Shown here one piece after another: positions 52,988 through 62,096 of a DNA stretch of 64,000 nt; the first letter of the stretch is position 1; each line of letters begins with the position of its first letter. This stretch comes from Tenacibaculum piscium (GTDB lineage Bacteria; Bacteroidota; Bacteroidia; Flavobacteriales; Flavobacteriaceae). Both the position numbers and the translations under genes were made by a program. The stretch covers positions 186,001 to 250,000 of the forward strand of contig NZ_JAJGWT010000003.1 of the NCBI RefSeq assembly GCF_021390715.1, given 5' to 3'. The notes below the pieces were generated by a model that worked only from the letters and a program-made list of their open reading frames with translations, had not been told where the DNA came from and searched no databases.

Positions 52988-53818
52988 TCATGAAATTTCT
53001 TGAAGTTTTTCGACAATTTTCACTGCTTCAACAGCTTGTTTTACATCGTGAACTCTTAAAATTTTTGTACCATGTAATAAAGCGATAGTATTTGCCACGG
53101 TTGTAGCGTTTAAAGCTTCTTTTGGTGAAATTTCTAAAACTTTATATAACATTGATTTTCGTGAAATGCCTGTTAAAATTGGTACTTCTAAACTTTTAAA
53201 TAAGGATAACTTTTTTAACAATTCGTAATTATGTTCGTTTGTTTTTCCAAATCCAAAACCGACATCAATAATAACATCGTTTACTTTTAAAGCTCGAAGT
53301 GTCGCTAATTTTTCGGCAAAAAATGAAATTATTTCTTTTACAATATCCTGATAAACAGGATTTAATTGCATATCCTGTGGTGTTCCTTGCATGTGCATCA
53401 TAATATATGGCACTTGTAATTCTGCTATAATTTCAAACATTTTGGCATCTAAAATACCCGCAGAAATATCATTAATTATGGAAGCTCCTGCTTGAATCGC
53501 TTCTTTTGCGACCTTACTTCTAAAAGTATCAACGGAGATTATAATTTGAGGAAAATGCTTTTTTAATAATTTTATGACAGGAATAATTCGGGCTAATTCT
53601 TCCGATTCCGAGACTTTTTTTGCATTGGGTTTTGACGAATATGCACCGACATCAATAAAAGTTGCACCTTCATCTAACATTTTTTTTGTTTGATTCAAAA
53701 TTTCTTTTTCATCGTTATAGTTTCCACCATCAAAAAAAGAATCGGGCGTAATATTTAAAATTCCCATCACCTTAGGCGTTGTTAAATCGATTAGATTTCC
53801 GTTGCAATTAATTGTCAT
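52988..53818 (-). CDS. folP: Dihydropteroate synthase
   Basis: The 276-aa TIM-barrel enzyme has GILNITPDSFFDGG near the N-terminus, a SVDTFRSKVA motif, the pterin-binding IIDVGFGFGKT and a GISRKSML motif. It condenses p-aminobenzoate with the pterin pyrophosphate in folate synthesis and is the sulfonamide target. It is divergent from the DUF1599 gene, and both lie in the conserved folP-cdaA neighbourhood. Confidence 0.96.
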   Translation of the reverse strand: MTINCNGNLIDLTTPKVMGILNITPDSFFDGGNYNDEKEILNQTKKMLDEGATFIDVGAYSSKPNAKKVSESEELARIIPVIKLLKKHFPQIIISVDTFRSKVAKEAIQAGASIINDISAGILDAKMFEIIAELQVPYIMMHMQGTPQDMQLNPVYQDIVKEIISFFAEKLATLRALKVNDVIIDVGFGFGKTNEHNYELLKKLSLFKSLEVPILTGISRKSMLYKVLEISPKEALNATTVANTIALLHGTKILRVHDVKQAVEAVKIVEKLQEIS

Positions 53819-53949
53819 GCTTATTGATTTTTATATCTTTTTAACTATTTTCAACTATTTTCAGAAGTTCAAAAAGGTTTTAAGCAGTTTTAAGAACTCT
53901 TTAAAACGATTTTAAGAGTAAAAATACGCGAAATCGCTGTAATATTTAC

Positions 53950-53957
53950 TACTTTTG
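53950..53957 (+). promoter_or_regulatory. -7 promoter element of the DUF1599 gene
   Basis: TACTTTTG matches TANNTTTG. It overlaps an in-frame TTG start, so the ATG at 53982 is the more likely start. Confidence 0.55.
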
Positions 53958-53981
53958 AAGGATTACTTATTAAAAAATAAA

Positions 53982-54530
53982 ATGCAAAAAACGTCCAAAC
54001 AATACGATGCCGTAACAGAAGAATGTAAGAATTTGTTTATCAAAAAGATGAGCGATTATGGCTGTGCTTGGCGAATTTTAAGACTTCCGTCATTAACTGA
54101 CCAGATTTTTATCAAAGCACAACGTATTCGCCAATTACAGGAAAATACTGAGCGAAAAGTAGATGAAGGCGAAAAATCAGAATTTATTGGGATTATCAAT
54201 TATGCAATTATGGCACTGATTCAACTCGAATTAGGCGTTGTTGAAAAACCCGATTTAACCACAAAAAAAGCCGTTGATTTATATGATAAACATATCAAAA
54301 TAAGTAAAGAATTGATGGAAAATAAAAACCATGATTATGGCGAAGCATGGCGAGAAATGAGAATTTCATCTTTAACCGATTTAATTCTTCAAAAATTACT
54401 TCGCGTAAAACAAATTGAAGATAATCAAGGAAAAACCTTAGTTTCTGAAGGAATTGATGCCAATTATCAAGATATGATTAATTATGCTATTTTTGCATTA
54501 ATTCTTCATTCAGAATTAGCTACAAATTAG
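53982..54530 (+). CDS. DUF1599 family protein
   Basis: The start is ATG 53982 (182 aa); the TTG 27 bp upstream lies in the promoter. The sequence has two similar halves: NLFIKKMSDYGCAWRILRLPSLTDQIFIKAQRIRQLQE and KELMENKNHDYGEAWREMRISSLTDLILQKLLRVKQIED. This is the internal duplication known for DUF1599. Biochemical role unknown. It is upstream of a DoxX-like gene on the same strand and divergent from folP, a conserved order in Bacteroidota. Confidence 0.9.
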   Translation: MQKTSKQYDAVTEECKNLFIKKMSDYGCAWRILRLPSLTDQIFIKAQRIRQLQENTERKVDEGEKSEFIGIINYAIMALIQLELGVVEKPDLTTKKAVDLYDKHIKISKELMENKNHDYGEAWREMRISSLTDLILQKLLRVKQIEDNQGKTLVSEGIDANYQDMINYAIFALILHSELATN

Positions 54531-54569
54531 CTATGAATTAACATTTTAACTTAAAACATACATACTATT

Positions 54570-55544
54570 ATGATTTTAAAAATAATCACCCATATTTCAA
54601 GAATATTAGTCGGATTTTTATTTATTTATTCAGGATTTGTAAAATTAGTCGATCCTATTGGTTCTCAATATAAATTTGAAGAATATTTCAGTGAAGATGT
54701 TTTAAATTTAGAATTTCTAATTCCATTTGCCTTACCATTTTCCATTCTTTTAATTGTTATTGAATTGATTTTAGGCGTAATGCTTTTAGTGGGTTACAAA
54801 CCTAAATTAACGGTTTGGAGTTTATTTGGAATTAATTTGGTTTTCTTATTTCTAACTTGGTATTCCTACACATACAACAAAGTTACCGATTGCGGTTGTT
54901 TTGGTGATGCTTTAAAATTAACACCAAAAGAAACCTTCTATAAAAATATTGTATTTATGGTTTTTATCGGTATTTTAATCCTCGGATTACGATATATTAA
55001 ACCATTATTTTCCAATAAAATAGGATTAATAACGACTTATACAGCGTTGTTAGTATCCTTTGGAATTGTGTATCAGGTTTTAGAACATTTGCCAATTATT
55101 GATTTTAGAGCCTACGCCGTAGGAACTGATATTGCACAAGGCATGAAATATCAAGAAGGTGGTGATAATATTCCGCCAATCCATGATTTTATGATTGAAA
55201 CGGATGAAGGAGATTTATTAGAAACGATGTTATCTAAAGAGAAAGCGATGTTAATTATCATGTCTAATTTTGATAAATCTGAAAAAGAAGGGATTGTAGC
55301 GGTATCGGAAATTGCAAGTACTGCCAAGGCAAAAGGCTATGAAATTTATGTATTAACGGCTTCTTATATTGAAGATTTAGCCCTTACTCAAAAGGAATTT
55401 AACATGCCATATATCTTTGGTTTCTGTGATGAAACGGCGTTAAAAACAGTGATTCGAGCAAACCCAGGAATTGTTACGGTTGAAAAAGGAATTATTGTAG
55501 GCAAATGGAATTGGACAGATGCCGAAGATGTTACTTTAAAATAA
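54570..55544 (+). CDS. BT_3928-type DoxX/MauE-like membrane protein
   Basis: The 324-aa protein has DoxX-like spans in its first 155 residues (FLFIYSGFVKLVDPIGSQYK, then FALPFSILLIVIELILGVMLL, and TDCGCFGDALKLTPKETFYKN with the conserved CGCFG). Further spans and a C-terminal thioredoxin-like region (about residues 200-324) follow. It matches the BT_3928 family paired with DUF1599 in Bacteroidota. Function unknown, possibly redox related. The usual downstream tpiA is absent here. Confidence 0.82.
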   Translation: MILKIITHISRILVGFLFIYSGFVKLVDPIGSQYKFEEYFSEDVLNLEFLIPFALPFSILLIVIELILGVMLLVGYKPKLTVWSLFGINLVFLFLTWYSYTYNKVTDCGCFGDALKLTPKETFYKNIVFMVFIGILILGLRYIKPLFSNKIGLITTYTALLVSFGIVYQVLEHLPIIDFRAYAVGTDIAQGMKYQEGGDNIPPIHDFMIETDEGDLLETMLSKEKAMLIIMSNFDKSEKEGIVAVSEIASTAKAKGYEIYVLTASYIEDLALTQKEFNMPYIFGFCDETALKTVIRANPGIVTVEKGIIVGKWNWTDAEDVTLK

Positions 55545-55563
55545 CAACTTTATATTTTTTTAG

Positions 55564-55600
55564 ATAACAAAACCTCATCCTTTCGGTGAGGTTTTGTTAT
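55564..55600 (+). terminator. Terminator of the DUF1599-DoxX operon
   Basis: ATAACAAAACCTCA (55564-55577) and its complement (55587-55600) form a 14-bp stem with a 9-nt loop that can fold further (CC/GG). Confidence 0.8.
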
Positions 55601-55641
55601 TTTAGCAAAGAGCTGATTTATCAAAAATATTTAACAACAAA

Positions 55642-56013
55642 ATGAAACAATTATTACTCGTTTTTATTGGCGGTGGCTTTGGAAGTGTTTTACGATTTTT
55701 AATCGGAAAACTTTTAAATAATCAACAAACAGGGATTCCGTATGGTACTTTTACCGCAAATATTTTAGGAAGTTTACTGATTGGTTTTATTTTAGGATTT
55801 GCTGCTAAAAATGATACAGTAACCCAAAATCATACGTTGTTATTAGCCACTGGTTTTTGCGGTGGATTTACTACTTTTTCAAGTTTTGCGTATGAAAATC
55901 ATGTATTTCTAAAAGCAGGCGATTTTACAACATTTGCCTTTTATACCATTGCGAGTTTTATCGTAGGATTTTTAGCTGTTTTTGCAGGAATATTCTTGGT
56001 TAAATTCAGTTGA
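55642..56013 (+). CDS. crcB: Fluoride efflux protein CrcB/FEX
   Basis: The 123-aa protein has four spans and the family motifs GGGFGSVLRFLIG, YGTFTANILGSLLIGF and GFCGGFTTFSSFAYE. It exports fluoride as a dual-topology dimer. No fluoride riboswitch is recognised in the short upstream gap (about 40 bp after the terminator). It precedes a crotonase gene by 31 bp. Confidence 0.92.
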   Translation: MKQLLLVFIGGGFGSVLRFLIGKLLNNQQTGIPYGTFTANILGSLLIGFILGFAAKNDTVTQNHTLLLATGFCGGFTTFSSFAYENHVFLKAGDFTTFAFYTIASFIVGFLAVFAGIFLVKFS

Positions 56014-56044
56014 ATTTATTTAAAAATTAAAAAAATAACAGATT

Positions 56045-56749
56045 ATGAACGAATTAATAGACTATTCATCTACTGAAAAGTACGCAATTATTACGCTTAA
56101 AAACGGAAAAGTAAACGCCATTTCTCACGAAGTAATTGATTCTTTAAATAAATTTTTAGACCAAGCAGAATCTCAAAAAAAAGTAGTTATTTTAACAGGA
56201 CAATCGGGTATTTTTTCTGCTGGATATGATTTAAAAAGTATGACAACTTCACCAGAATCTGCCTTAGAATTGGTAACAAAAGGCTCAACTTTATCGCACA
56301 GAATGTTATCATTTCCATTTCCGATACTTGTAGCTTGTACAGGTCATGCCATTGCAAAAGGCGCATTTTTGTTACTTTCTTCGGATTACAGAATTGGTGC
56401 AAAAGGTGCTTTTAAAATAGGATTCAATGAAGTATTAATCGGAATGACCATGCACAATGCAGGAATTGCAATTGCCAAAGGTCGTTTAACGCCTACGTAT
56501 TTGAATCGAAGTGTCAATAATTCGGAAATGTACTCGCCAGAAGATGCGGTAACTGCTGGTTTTTTAGATACAATTGTTCATGAAAATCAGGTATTACCAA
56601 CGGCGATTAAAATTGCAGAAATGTTTGCAACATTAAACCCAAAAGCACATCATCAAACCAAATTAAAAGTTCGAAAAACAGTTTTAAAATCTTTGGAAAA
56701 AGCCATCAAAAAAGATAGTAAAGAAGGCTTAAATCCGCCATCAAAATAA
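56045..56749 (+). CDS. Enoyl-CoA hydratase/isomerase (crotonase) family protein
   Basis: The 234-aa protein has the crotonase oxyanion-hole motifs FSAGYDLKSM and CTGHAIAKGAFLLLSSDYRIGA. The usual catalytic Glu pair is not obvious: in the second motif GHAIAKG replaces the usual GxAxGGG pattern. Specific activity is unclear. It may act in fatty-acid metabolism, given HCDH and oleate hydratases downstream, though on the opposite strand. Confidence 0.85.
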   Translation: MNELIDYSSTEKYAIITLKNGKVNAISHEVIDSLNKFLDQAESQKKVVILTGQSGIFSAGYDLKSMTTSPESALELVTKGSTLSHRMLSFPFPILVACTGHAIAKGAFLLLSSDYRIGAKGAFKIGFNEVLIGMTMHNAGIAIAKGRLTPTYLNRSVNNSEMYSPEDAVTAGFLDTIVHENQVLPTAIKIAEMFATLNPKAHHQTKLKVRKTVLKSLEKAIKKDSKEGLNPPSK

Positions 56750-56813
56750 AAAAAATTATTTCGTATGGGTGAACAATCTATGTGTTCGCCCATTATAATC
56801 TCTTTTTTGCTGA

Positions 56814-57368
56814 TTACATTCTATATTTTTCTACTATTTTTTTTCGAGTTTGAAAATCTTCACCATAAAAAAGAATATATTTCGTTTTAATATTTTTTCC
56901 AAAAGCCGTATCTTCAAATTGAAGAAACAACTTATCAACATACATTTTTCGATTATTTACCATCGTATAAACATGCCCATTTTGAGCCTTATCAATAGTT
57001 AAATAAAAAAATAGCGCATCAGTAGCAACAAGCCTAAATTTATATAAATTAACGGCTAATCTTTCTATAATAACACCGTATGCTAATTTTTTCTGCAAGG
57101 TTGTTAACTCTTTTTTACTTCCATCTTTCGCATACAAAATACGATATTCTTTTATTGGAAACTCTTTATTTACAAAGGCTTCACTTCTATTGATATCATA
57201 TAAATAGGTATTATAATTATTGCTATGTTGAATGTAAAAAAGAAGGTTTTTTGTTTTTTCTGGCACAGGATAATTTTCTTGAGCAAGAATTGTATCACTA
57301 TAAAACACTAGAAAAACAGCCAAAAAATAATTTAGGAATAACAAAAAAGAAGGGTTTATTTTTTTCAT
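56814..57368 (-). CDS. DUF4833-like exported protein
   Basis: The 184-aa protein has an N-terminal signal (residues 1-29, ending LAQ). The mature part begins PVPEKTKNLLFYIQHSNNYNTYLYD and contains the pattern KLAYGVIIERL...YLTIDKAQNGHVYTMVNNRKMYVDKLFLQFE typical of the DUF4833 family. Function unknown. Stands alone between convergent crotonase and the oleate hydratase block. Confidence 0.7.
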   Translation of the reverse strand: MKKINPSFLLFLNYFLAVFLVFYSDTILAQENYPVPEKTKNLLFYIQHSNNYNTYLYDINRSEAFVNKEFPIKEYRILYAKDGSKKELTTLQKKLAYGVIIERLAVNLYKFRLVATDALFFYLTIDKAQNGHVYTMVNNRKMYVDKLFLQFEDTAFGKNIKTKYILFYGEDFQTRKKIVEKYRM

Positions 57369-57441
57369 TATATTTTCATTATATTTTGATTATTTCTTGA
57401 CTGTTTATTGACTGTTTTAGATTATTTATGAAGATAAAAAA

Positions 57442-59028
57442 TTACTCAAAAGCTTTGATAATTGTTTCCATTTTAACTTTTAATGTTTGGTCGTGAGGCG
57501 TTATTGGTGGAATTTCATCATGTATATTTAAAAGCTGATACACTGCCATTTGTGCTGCTCGAATCGAATATTCGACTGTAAAAACGACATCATCAGGAAT
57601 TTCAACAAATTGACTTACAAAAGCTAAATTTTTAGAATTTTTAGGCACAGGCAAAGGTCTATCTCCTTTTTTTCGAGGCATAAACATACTGGTAATATAC
57701 GGCATACGGCACGGAATACAAATCGCATTGGCAAAAACGGTATCGTAATCAAATTTTAAATGTCCGCAAAGTTCTTGAAGAATTTCTTCCCCTGAACATT
57801 CTGTCATTGGTTTTGCCACAAAATTTCCGACACGGTCGGGATGCAATCCATACGCCCAAAAAACCTGTACTTCCGTAGGTTGATTTCTATAATGTGGTTG
57901 ACTATTTAAAGCAAAACTTAAAAACCAATTCGAATCTTTAAGCGTAACTTGGCTTCCTGTTCCTGCTTTATTTCCTGAAAAAGCTTCCATTTTATCAAAA
58001 AAAGCGGTGTCTTTTAAGGTAACCGTAAAGGATTCCCACGAAGTTTCTGGAATACTTGAATTAAAGTTTGCTGGATTTCCAAATTCTGGATGTTTTTGAG
58101 CTAATTTTTCCCAAAGCTCCCAACCTTTACTTATTTTTTTGGTCAATGATTTTGGAGATTTTTTCATAGAACCAAGGCTATACGCATCGGTCATCGAACC
58201 ATTTTGAAAAAATACAACATCATTTTCTTCGACACTAATTTGATGTTTTTTTTCGGCTTCTAGATACTCAAAACCAGTAGCAACAATTTCTTTATTTTTA
58301 TTAATTTCGGTTTGTAAATCGGTTACGGTACAGCCTTTTTTAAAATTCACGCCTTGTAATTCGAGCCAAATTTCCAAAGGACGAATCATCGAATCGTATT
58401 GATTATAAACCGTACGTCTTACGCCCGACATGGTTTCTACTTCGGAAAACTCTTGCATAAATCGATGCAAATAGCGTTTAAATTCTACGGCACTATGCCA
58501 AGGAGAAAAAGCAAAAGTAGTACGCCACATAAACCAGAAATTAGTTTCAAAAAAAGAAGGCGAAAGCCAATCTGAAATGCACGTATTTTCTAATTTTTCT
58601 TCGGATGCTTCACTTAATTTGAGTAATTCTATTCTATCGGATATTGAAAAACCTAATTTTGAAGCATCAATAATTGCTCTATTTTTATCAATAAGCCGTG
58701 CTTTTGCGTCGGATTTTATACGCTCATTAAACGCACGTGTTTCTTCATATACCGATTTATTAGGATCCGTTAATGAAGGAATTGTTTTAAACAACGCCCA
58801 TGTACATTCATAAATATTCATTGTTAACATACGAGCTCCACGCATAATGTAACCATTTTCAGGATTTCCAAAAGCGTCCATACTCCCGCCTAAATTCGGT
58901 AAACTTTCAAAAATTGTAATATTATTTGCTAACAATTTTCCATCTCTGATTAAAAAAACAGCTCCTGCTAATGAACCGATTCCACCACCAATGAAATATG
59001 CTTTTTGATTTTCTGGATTTGTATTCAT
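57442..59028 (-). CDS. Oleate hydratase paralogue lacking the catalytic Glu
   Basis: The 528-aa FAD protein has IGGGIGSLAGAVFLIRDG at its N-terminus and the oleate hydratase layout (WRTTFAFSPWHSAVEFKRY, YNQYDSM, FVSQFVEIPDDVVFTVEYS). The segment corresponding to the catalytic RGGREME of the 646-aa paralogue reads RGARMLT, so the water-activating Glu is replaced by Met. Such Met variants are known from a distinct, shorter, monomeric group (Rhodococcus enzyme, from memory). It forms a cluster with HCDH and the long paralogue. Confidence 0.9.
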   Translation of the reverse strand: MNTNPENQKAYFIGGGIGSLAGAVFLIRDGKLLANNITIFESLPNLGGSMDAFGNPENGYIMRGARMLTMNIYECTWALFKTIPSLTDPNKSVYEETRAFNERIKSDAKARLIDKNRAIIDASKLGFSISDRIELLKLSEASEEKLENTCISDWLSPSFFETNFWFMWRTTFAFSPWHSAVEFKRYLHRFMQEFSEVETMSGVRRTVYNQYDSMIRPLEIWLELQGVNFKKGCTVTDLQTEINKNKEIVATGFEYLEAEKKHQISVEENDVVFFQNGSMTDAYSLGSMKKSPKSLTKKISKGWELWEKLAQKHPEFGNPANFNSSIPETSWESFTVTLKDTAFFDKMEAFSGNKAGTGSQVTLKDSNWFLSFALNSQPHYRNQPTEVQVFWAYGLHPDRVGNFVAKPMTECSGEEILQELCGHLKFDYDTVFANAICIPCRMPYITSMFMPRKKGDRPLPVPKNSKNLAFVSQFVEIPDDVVFTVEYSIRAAQMAVYQLLNIHDEIPPITPHDQTLKVKMETIIKAFE

Positions 59029-59058
59029 TGAAAATTGTGTTTTAATTTTATTTTGATA

Positions 59059-59955
59059 TTAACTTAAAAAATCATCTTCTTTATACGCTGGATTCGGATA
59101 TGTATAAAAACCTTCACCAGTTGAAACGCCTAATTTATTGGTATCGATAAAATTTTCTTTTAAAAATTCGGTTGTTTTAATTTTCAAAGGGTTTTTTGAT
59201 TTTTCAGAAGCCATTTTATTGATATTATACACGGTATTAATTCCGACAATATCTAAAATTGCAAAAGGTCCGATGGGTGCTCCTGTAGCTTTCATCCAAG
59301 TTTTATCGATAGTTTGAGGCTCGGCAACTTCCTTTACTAAAAGATCGGTAGCCGCACCTAAAAAAGGCACTAATAACGAGTTCAAAATATAACCTGGTTG
59401 CTCTTTCTGCAAAGGTAATGCTAACATTCCGATTGCTTTTGCAAAAGCTACCACATCGTTAAATATTTCAGGATTTGTTGCTGAATGTCCCATAATTTCT
59501 GCCGTATTATTTCTCCAAATATCATTAGCAAAATGAAGCGCTAAAAATTGAGAAGGACGCCCTGTAACCTCAGCAAACTGACTCGGCAAAAGTGTAGAGG
59601 AATTAGTTGCAAATACCGTTTTTTCAACGGCAACTTTTGCTAGTTTTGTATAAAAATCTATTTTAATAGCTGGATTTTCTGGAACAGCTTCAATTAATAA
59701 ATCGGCATCTTTTACGGCATCTACTAAATTTGAACTGTATTTTAAATTATCAAAAGCAACAGCCAAATCAGCATCCGAAGCGTTTAAATCTCTTTGAAAA
59801 GCTTCACACATTTTTGGAAATTTAGCTTTTGCCTTTGCTAACATTTCATCGTTAATATCGTAAACGGTTACGTTAAATTTATGAAAAGCTGCTTGAAATG
59901 CTATTTGATAGCCTAAAACGCCACTTCCTGCTACAGTAATATTTTTGTAATTCAT
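59059..59955 (-). CDS. 3-hydroxyacyl-CoA dehydrogenase (HCDH-like)
   Basis: The 298-aa protein has a Rossmann motif VAGSGVLGYQIAFQAAFHKF (the third Gly of the usual GxGxxG is present), the HCDH motif NSSTLLPSQFAEVTGRPSQFLALHFAND and a C-terminal domain ending TGEGFYTYPNP. It oxidises 3-hydroxyacyl-CoA with NAD+. It lies between two oleate hydratase genes in the same direction, suggesting further metabolism of the hydroxy fatty acid, although 10-hydroxystearate is not itself a 3-hydroxyacyl-CoA. Confidence 0.88.
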   Translation of the reverse strand: MNYKNITVAGSGVLGYQIAFQAAFHKFNVTVYDINDEMLAKAKAKFPKMCEAFQRDLNASDADLAVAFDNLKYSSNLVDAVKDADLLIEAVPENPAIKIDFYTKLAKVAVEKTVFATNSSTLLPSQFAEVTGRPSQFLALHFANDIWRNNTAEIMGHSATNPEIFNDVVAFAKAIGMLALPLQKEQPGYILNSLLVPFLGAATDLLVKEVAEPQTIDKTWMKATGAPIGPFAILDIVGINTVYNINKMASEKSKNPLKIKTTEFLKENFIDTNKLGVSTGEGFYTYPNPAYKEDDFLS

Positions 59956-59993
59956 CTTGTGTATTTTTTAAAAATTCTACGCTATATTTTTTT

Positions 59994-60030
59994 AAAAAAG
60001 GGATTTTATAAATAACAAATCCCCTTTTTT
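59994..60030 (-). terminator. Terminator of the long oleate hydratase gene
   Basis: On the minus strand GGGGATTT and AAATCCC arms form a stem with a loop of about 15 nt and a T-run. It separates this gene from the HCDH gene downstream. Confidence 0.7.
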
Positions 60031-60044
60031 AAGTATCAATTATA

Positions 60045-61985
60045 TTAAAGATTTTTTGCCCAATCTTGTAATTTTTCAAATTGTTCTGCAATAAAAGATT
60101 CATGATGTTCTTCTGGTGCTTCTTCAACATCAATTGGTAAAATATGTTCAAAATAAGTGTTTTTTAACACGCGTTTTAAAATACTTTCTCCAGGAAAAGG
60201 TTTGTTATCATTTAAAGCTTTCGTCGCTTTTAATATTTGACGAATATCATATTGAGTTGAAGCAATATCTGGTACTTGTTTGTTTGAATTTATCAATTTA
60301 TAAACCGCTGTTTTTGCCGTTCTTACTGATGATTCTACCGTGAAAACAACATCGTTGTTCGTTTCTACAAATTGTCCGACAAGTCCTAAATTCTTACATC
60401 CGTTAGGCACAATTTGAGGTCTATCGCCAGTAGCTCTAGGCAAAAACATTGATGTAATATACGGCATAAAAGCAGTGCGAACAATCGTGTTTTCTATCAC
60501 ATTTTCAAGTTGATTTTCTAAACCTAAATGAAAACATAATTCTGATAAAATTTCATTTCCTGTACATTGAGGCATCCTTTTTTGTACATGATTTCCTTCT
60601 TTATCAATATATAAAGCATACACCCAAACCACTAAAATATCGTCGGGTTGCGTTGGATAATGCGGTTGGCGATTAATGGTAAAACTCATCAACCAATTAG
60701 AATCGGTAATGGTTACAATTCCTCCTGTGGCTGCCTTTCCTGAATACGGATCGTTTACACAATATTCTTTAAATTTTTCGGTCAAATCGGAAGGGCGACA
60801 CGTTAAGGTTGCCGATTGCCAAGCCGATTTTTCTATATTTCCACAAAACTTTTCAGGTTTTCCAAAATCAGACGATTTCGCAGCTAAATTTTTCCATAAT
60901 TTCCAACCGTCACTTTTTCCGCTTTGGCTGTTATCAATAGTTTCAATCGCTGGTTTTGTGTTCGTTCCATACGACGTATCTTCGGTCATAGAACCTGTGG
61001 TAACAATTACGTAATCGTTTTTTGTTACAGGAATAACCACATCTTTACCGTTTTGTTCGGTGATAATTCCTTGTACAACTTTGCCTTCGGTATTAATTCT
61101 GATGTCTAAATCTTTTACAAGCGTATCAAACTGAATGGTTACACCTTTCGATTTTAAATGCTCGGTTAAAGGTTTTACAAACGTATCATATTGATTGTAT
61201 TTCGGGAAAACTAAGCATGATAAATCTTTCATTCCGTCAAGAGTATGTAAAAAACGGTGCATGTATAATTTACATTCTAATAAACTATGCCAGTTTTCAA
61301 AAGCAAACATGGTACGCCATAAAAACCAAAAATTACTTTGTAAAAATGATTCACTAAAATAATCTTCAATCGATAAATCGTTTAATTCTTCTTTCTTTTT
61401 CAACAATAATTTTACAATAGCAAGTTGGTCTTTTTTATCCAAACCGAATTTGCTAAAATCTTGAATTTCTCCTTTATTATGAATTAATCGCGCTTTTGAA
61501 TAATTCGGGTCGTTGTCATTTAACAAACGATATTCGTCTAAAACACTATAAGGAGCGGGCATTTCAAGGGCTGGAATGTCTTGAAAAATATCCCATAAAT
61601 TTTCATAGGTCATTTCCATTTCTCGTCCACCTCGGATAATATAACCCTCTTCAGCATTTCCTGCACCGTCAAGCGAACCGCCTTCTACTGATAATTTATC
61701 TAAAAAAACAATGTTTTCTCCTGAAAAATGTCCGTCTCTAATAAAATAATAAGCCGCCGATAATCCTGCAATTCCACTTCCTACAATATAAACTTTGCTA
61801 TCTTTAAATGATTTTGAAGGAATCCCTTTATTTCGCTGATAATTTCCTGTTAAATCAGCAAAAGGCATCGGAATATCTTTTGAATTATGAACTACATCTT
61901 TACTCGCATCTGGAGTGTGATTTACCTTTCCTAGAAAAGGAGAAACATTTAATACTTTGTCAAATTTTGAAGTGTCTTTTTTCAT
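60045..61985 (-). CDS. ohyA: Oleate hydratase
   Basis: The 646-aa FAD-dependent enzyme adds water to oleate to give 10-hydroxystearate. Motifs are [42 protein letters not shown] with the water-activating Glu, [27 protein letters not shown] and [10 protein letters not shown]. The length matches the Elizabethkingia-type enzyme. It is probably controlled by the AraC-type regulator just upstream, with repeats in the gap. Confidence 0.95.
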   Translation of the reverse strand: MKKDTSKFDKVLNVSPFLGKVNHTPDASKDVVHNSKDIPMPFADLTGNYQRNKGIPSKSFKDSKVYIVGSGIAGLSAAYYFIRDGHFSGENIVFLDKLSVEGGSLDGAGNAEEGYIIRGGREMEMTYENLWDIFQDIPALEMPAPYSVLDEYRLLNDNDPNYSKARLIHNKGEIQDFSKFGLDKKDQLAIVKLLLKKKEELNDLSIEDYFSESFLQSNFWFLWRTMFAFENWHSLLECKLYMHRFLHTLDGMKDLSCLVFPKYNQYDTFVKPLTEHLKSKGVTIQFDTLVKDLDIRINTEGKVVQGIITEQNGKDVVIPVTKNDYVIVTTGSMTEDTSYGTNTKPAIETIDNSQSGKSDGWKLWKNLAAKSSDFGKPEKFCGNIEKSAWQSATLTCRPSDLTEKFKEYCVNDPYSGKAATGGIVTITDSNWLMSFTINRQPHYPTQPDDILVVWVYALYIDKEGNHVQKRMPQCTGNEILSELCFHLGLENQLENVIENTIVRTAFMPYITSMFLPRATGDRPQIVPNGCKNLGLVGQFVETNNDVVFTVESSVRTAKTAVYKLINSNKQVPDIASTQYDIRQILKATKALNDNKPFPGESILKRVLKNTYFEHILPIDVEEAPEEHHESFIAEQFEKLQDWAKNL

Positions 61986-62021
61986 TTCAGATAGTATTTA
62001 ATTGAGTGTTTAATTCTTTGT

Positions 62022-62089
62022 TATCCAAAGTTACCACTATCCTTAAATTAACTTGTATCCCAAAATTCAGCAATAGTATCCTTAAATTA
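62022..62089. promoter_or_regulatory. Cluster of TATCC direct repeats upstream of ohyA
   Basis: TATCC occurs at 62022, 62038, 62056 and 62077. Two copies (62038-62050, 62077-62089) share the 13-mer TATCCTTAAATTA exactly, and the others diverge after TATCC. They fill the 111-bp gap between the ohyA start and the AraC gene. AraC proteins bind direct repeats, so this is a candidate operator. Confidence 0.55.
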
Positions 62090-62096
62090 TAGTTTC

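Noticed and set aside
55601-55641. Fluoride riboswitch before crcB
   Set aside because: The gap after the previous terminator is only about 40 bp and shows no fluoride-motif consensus.
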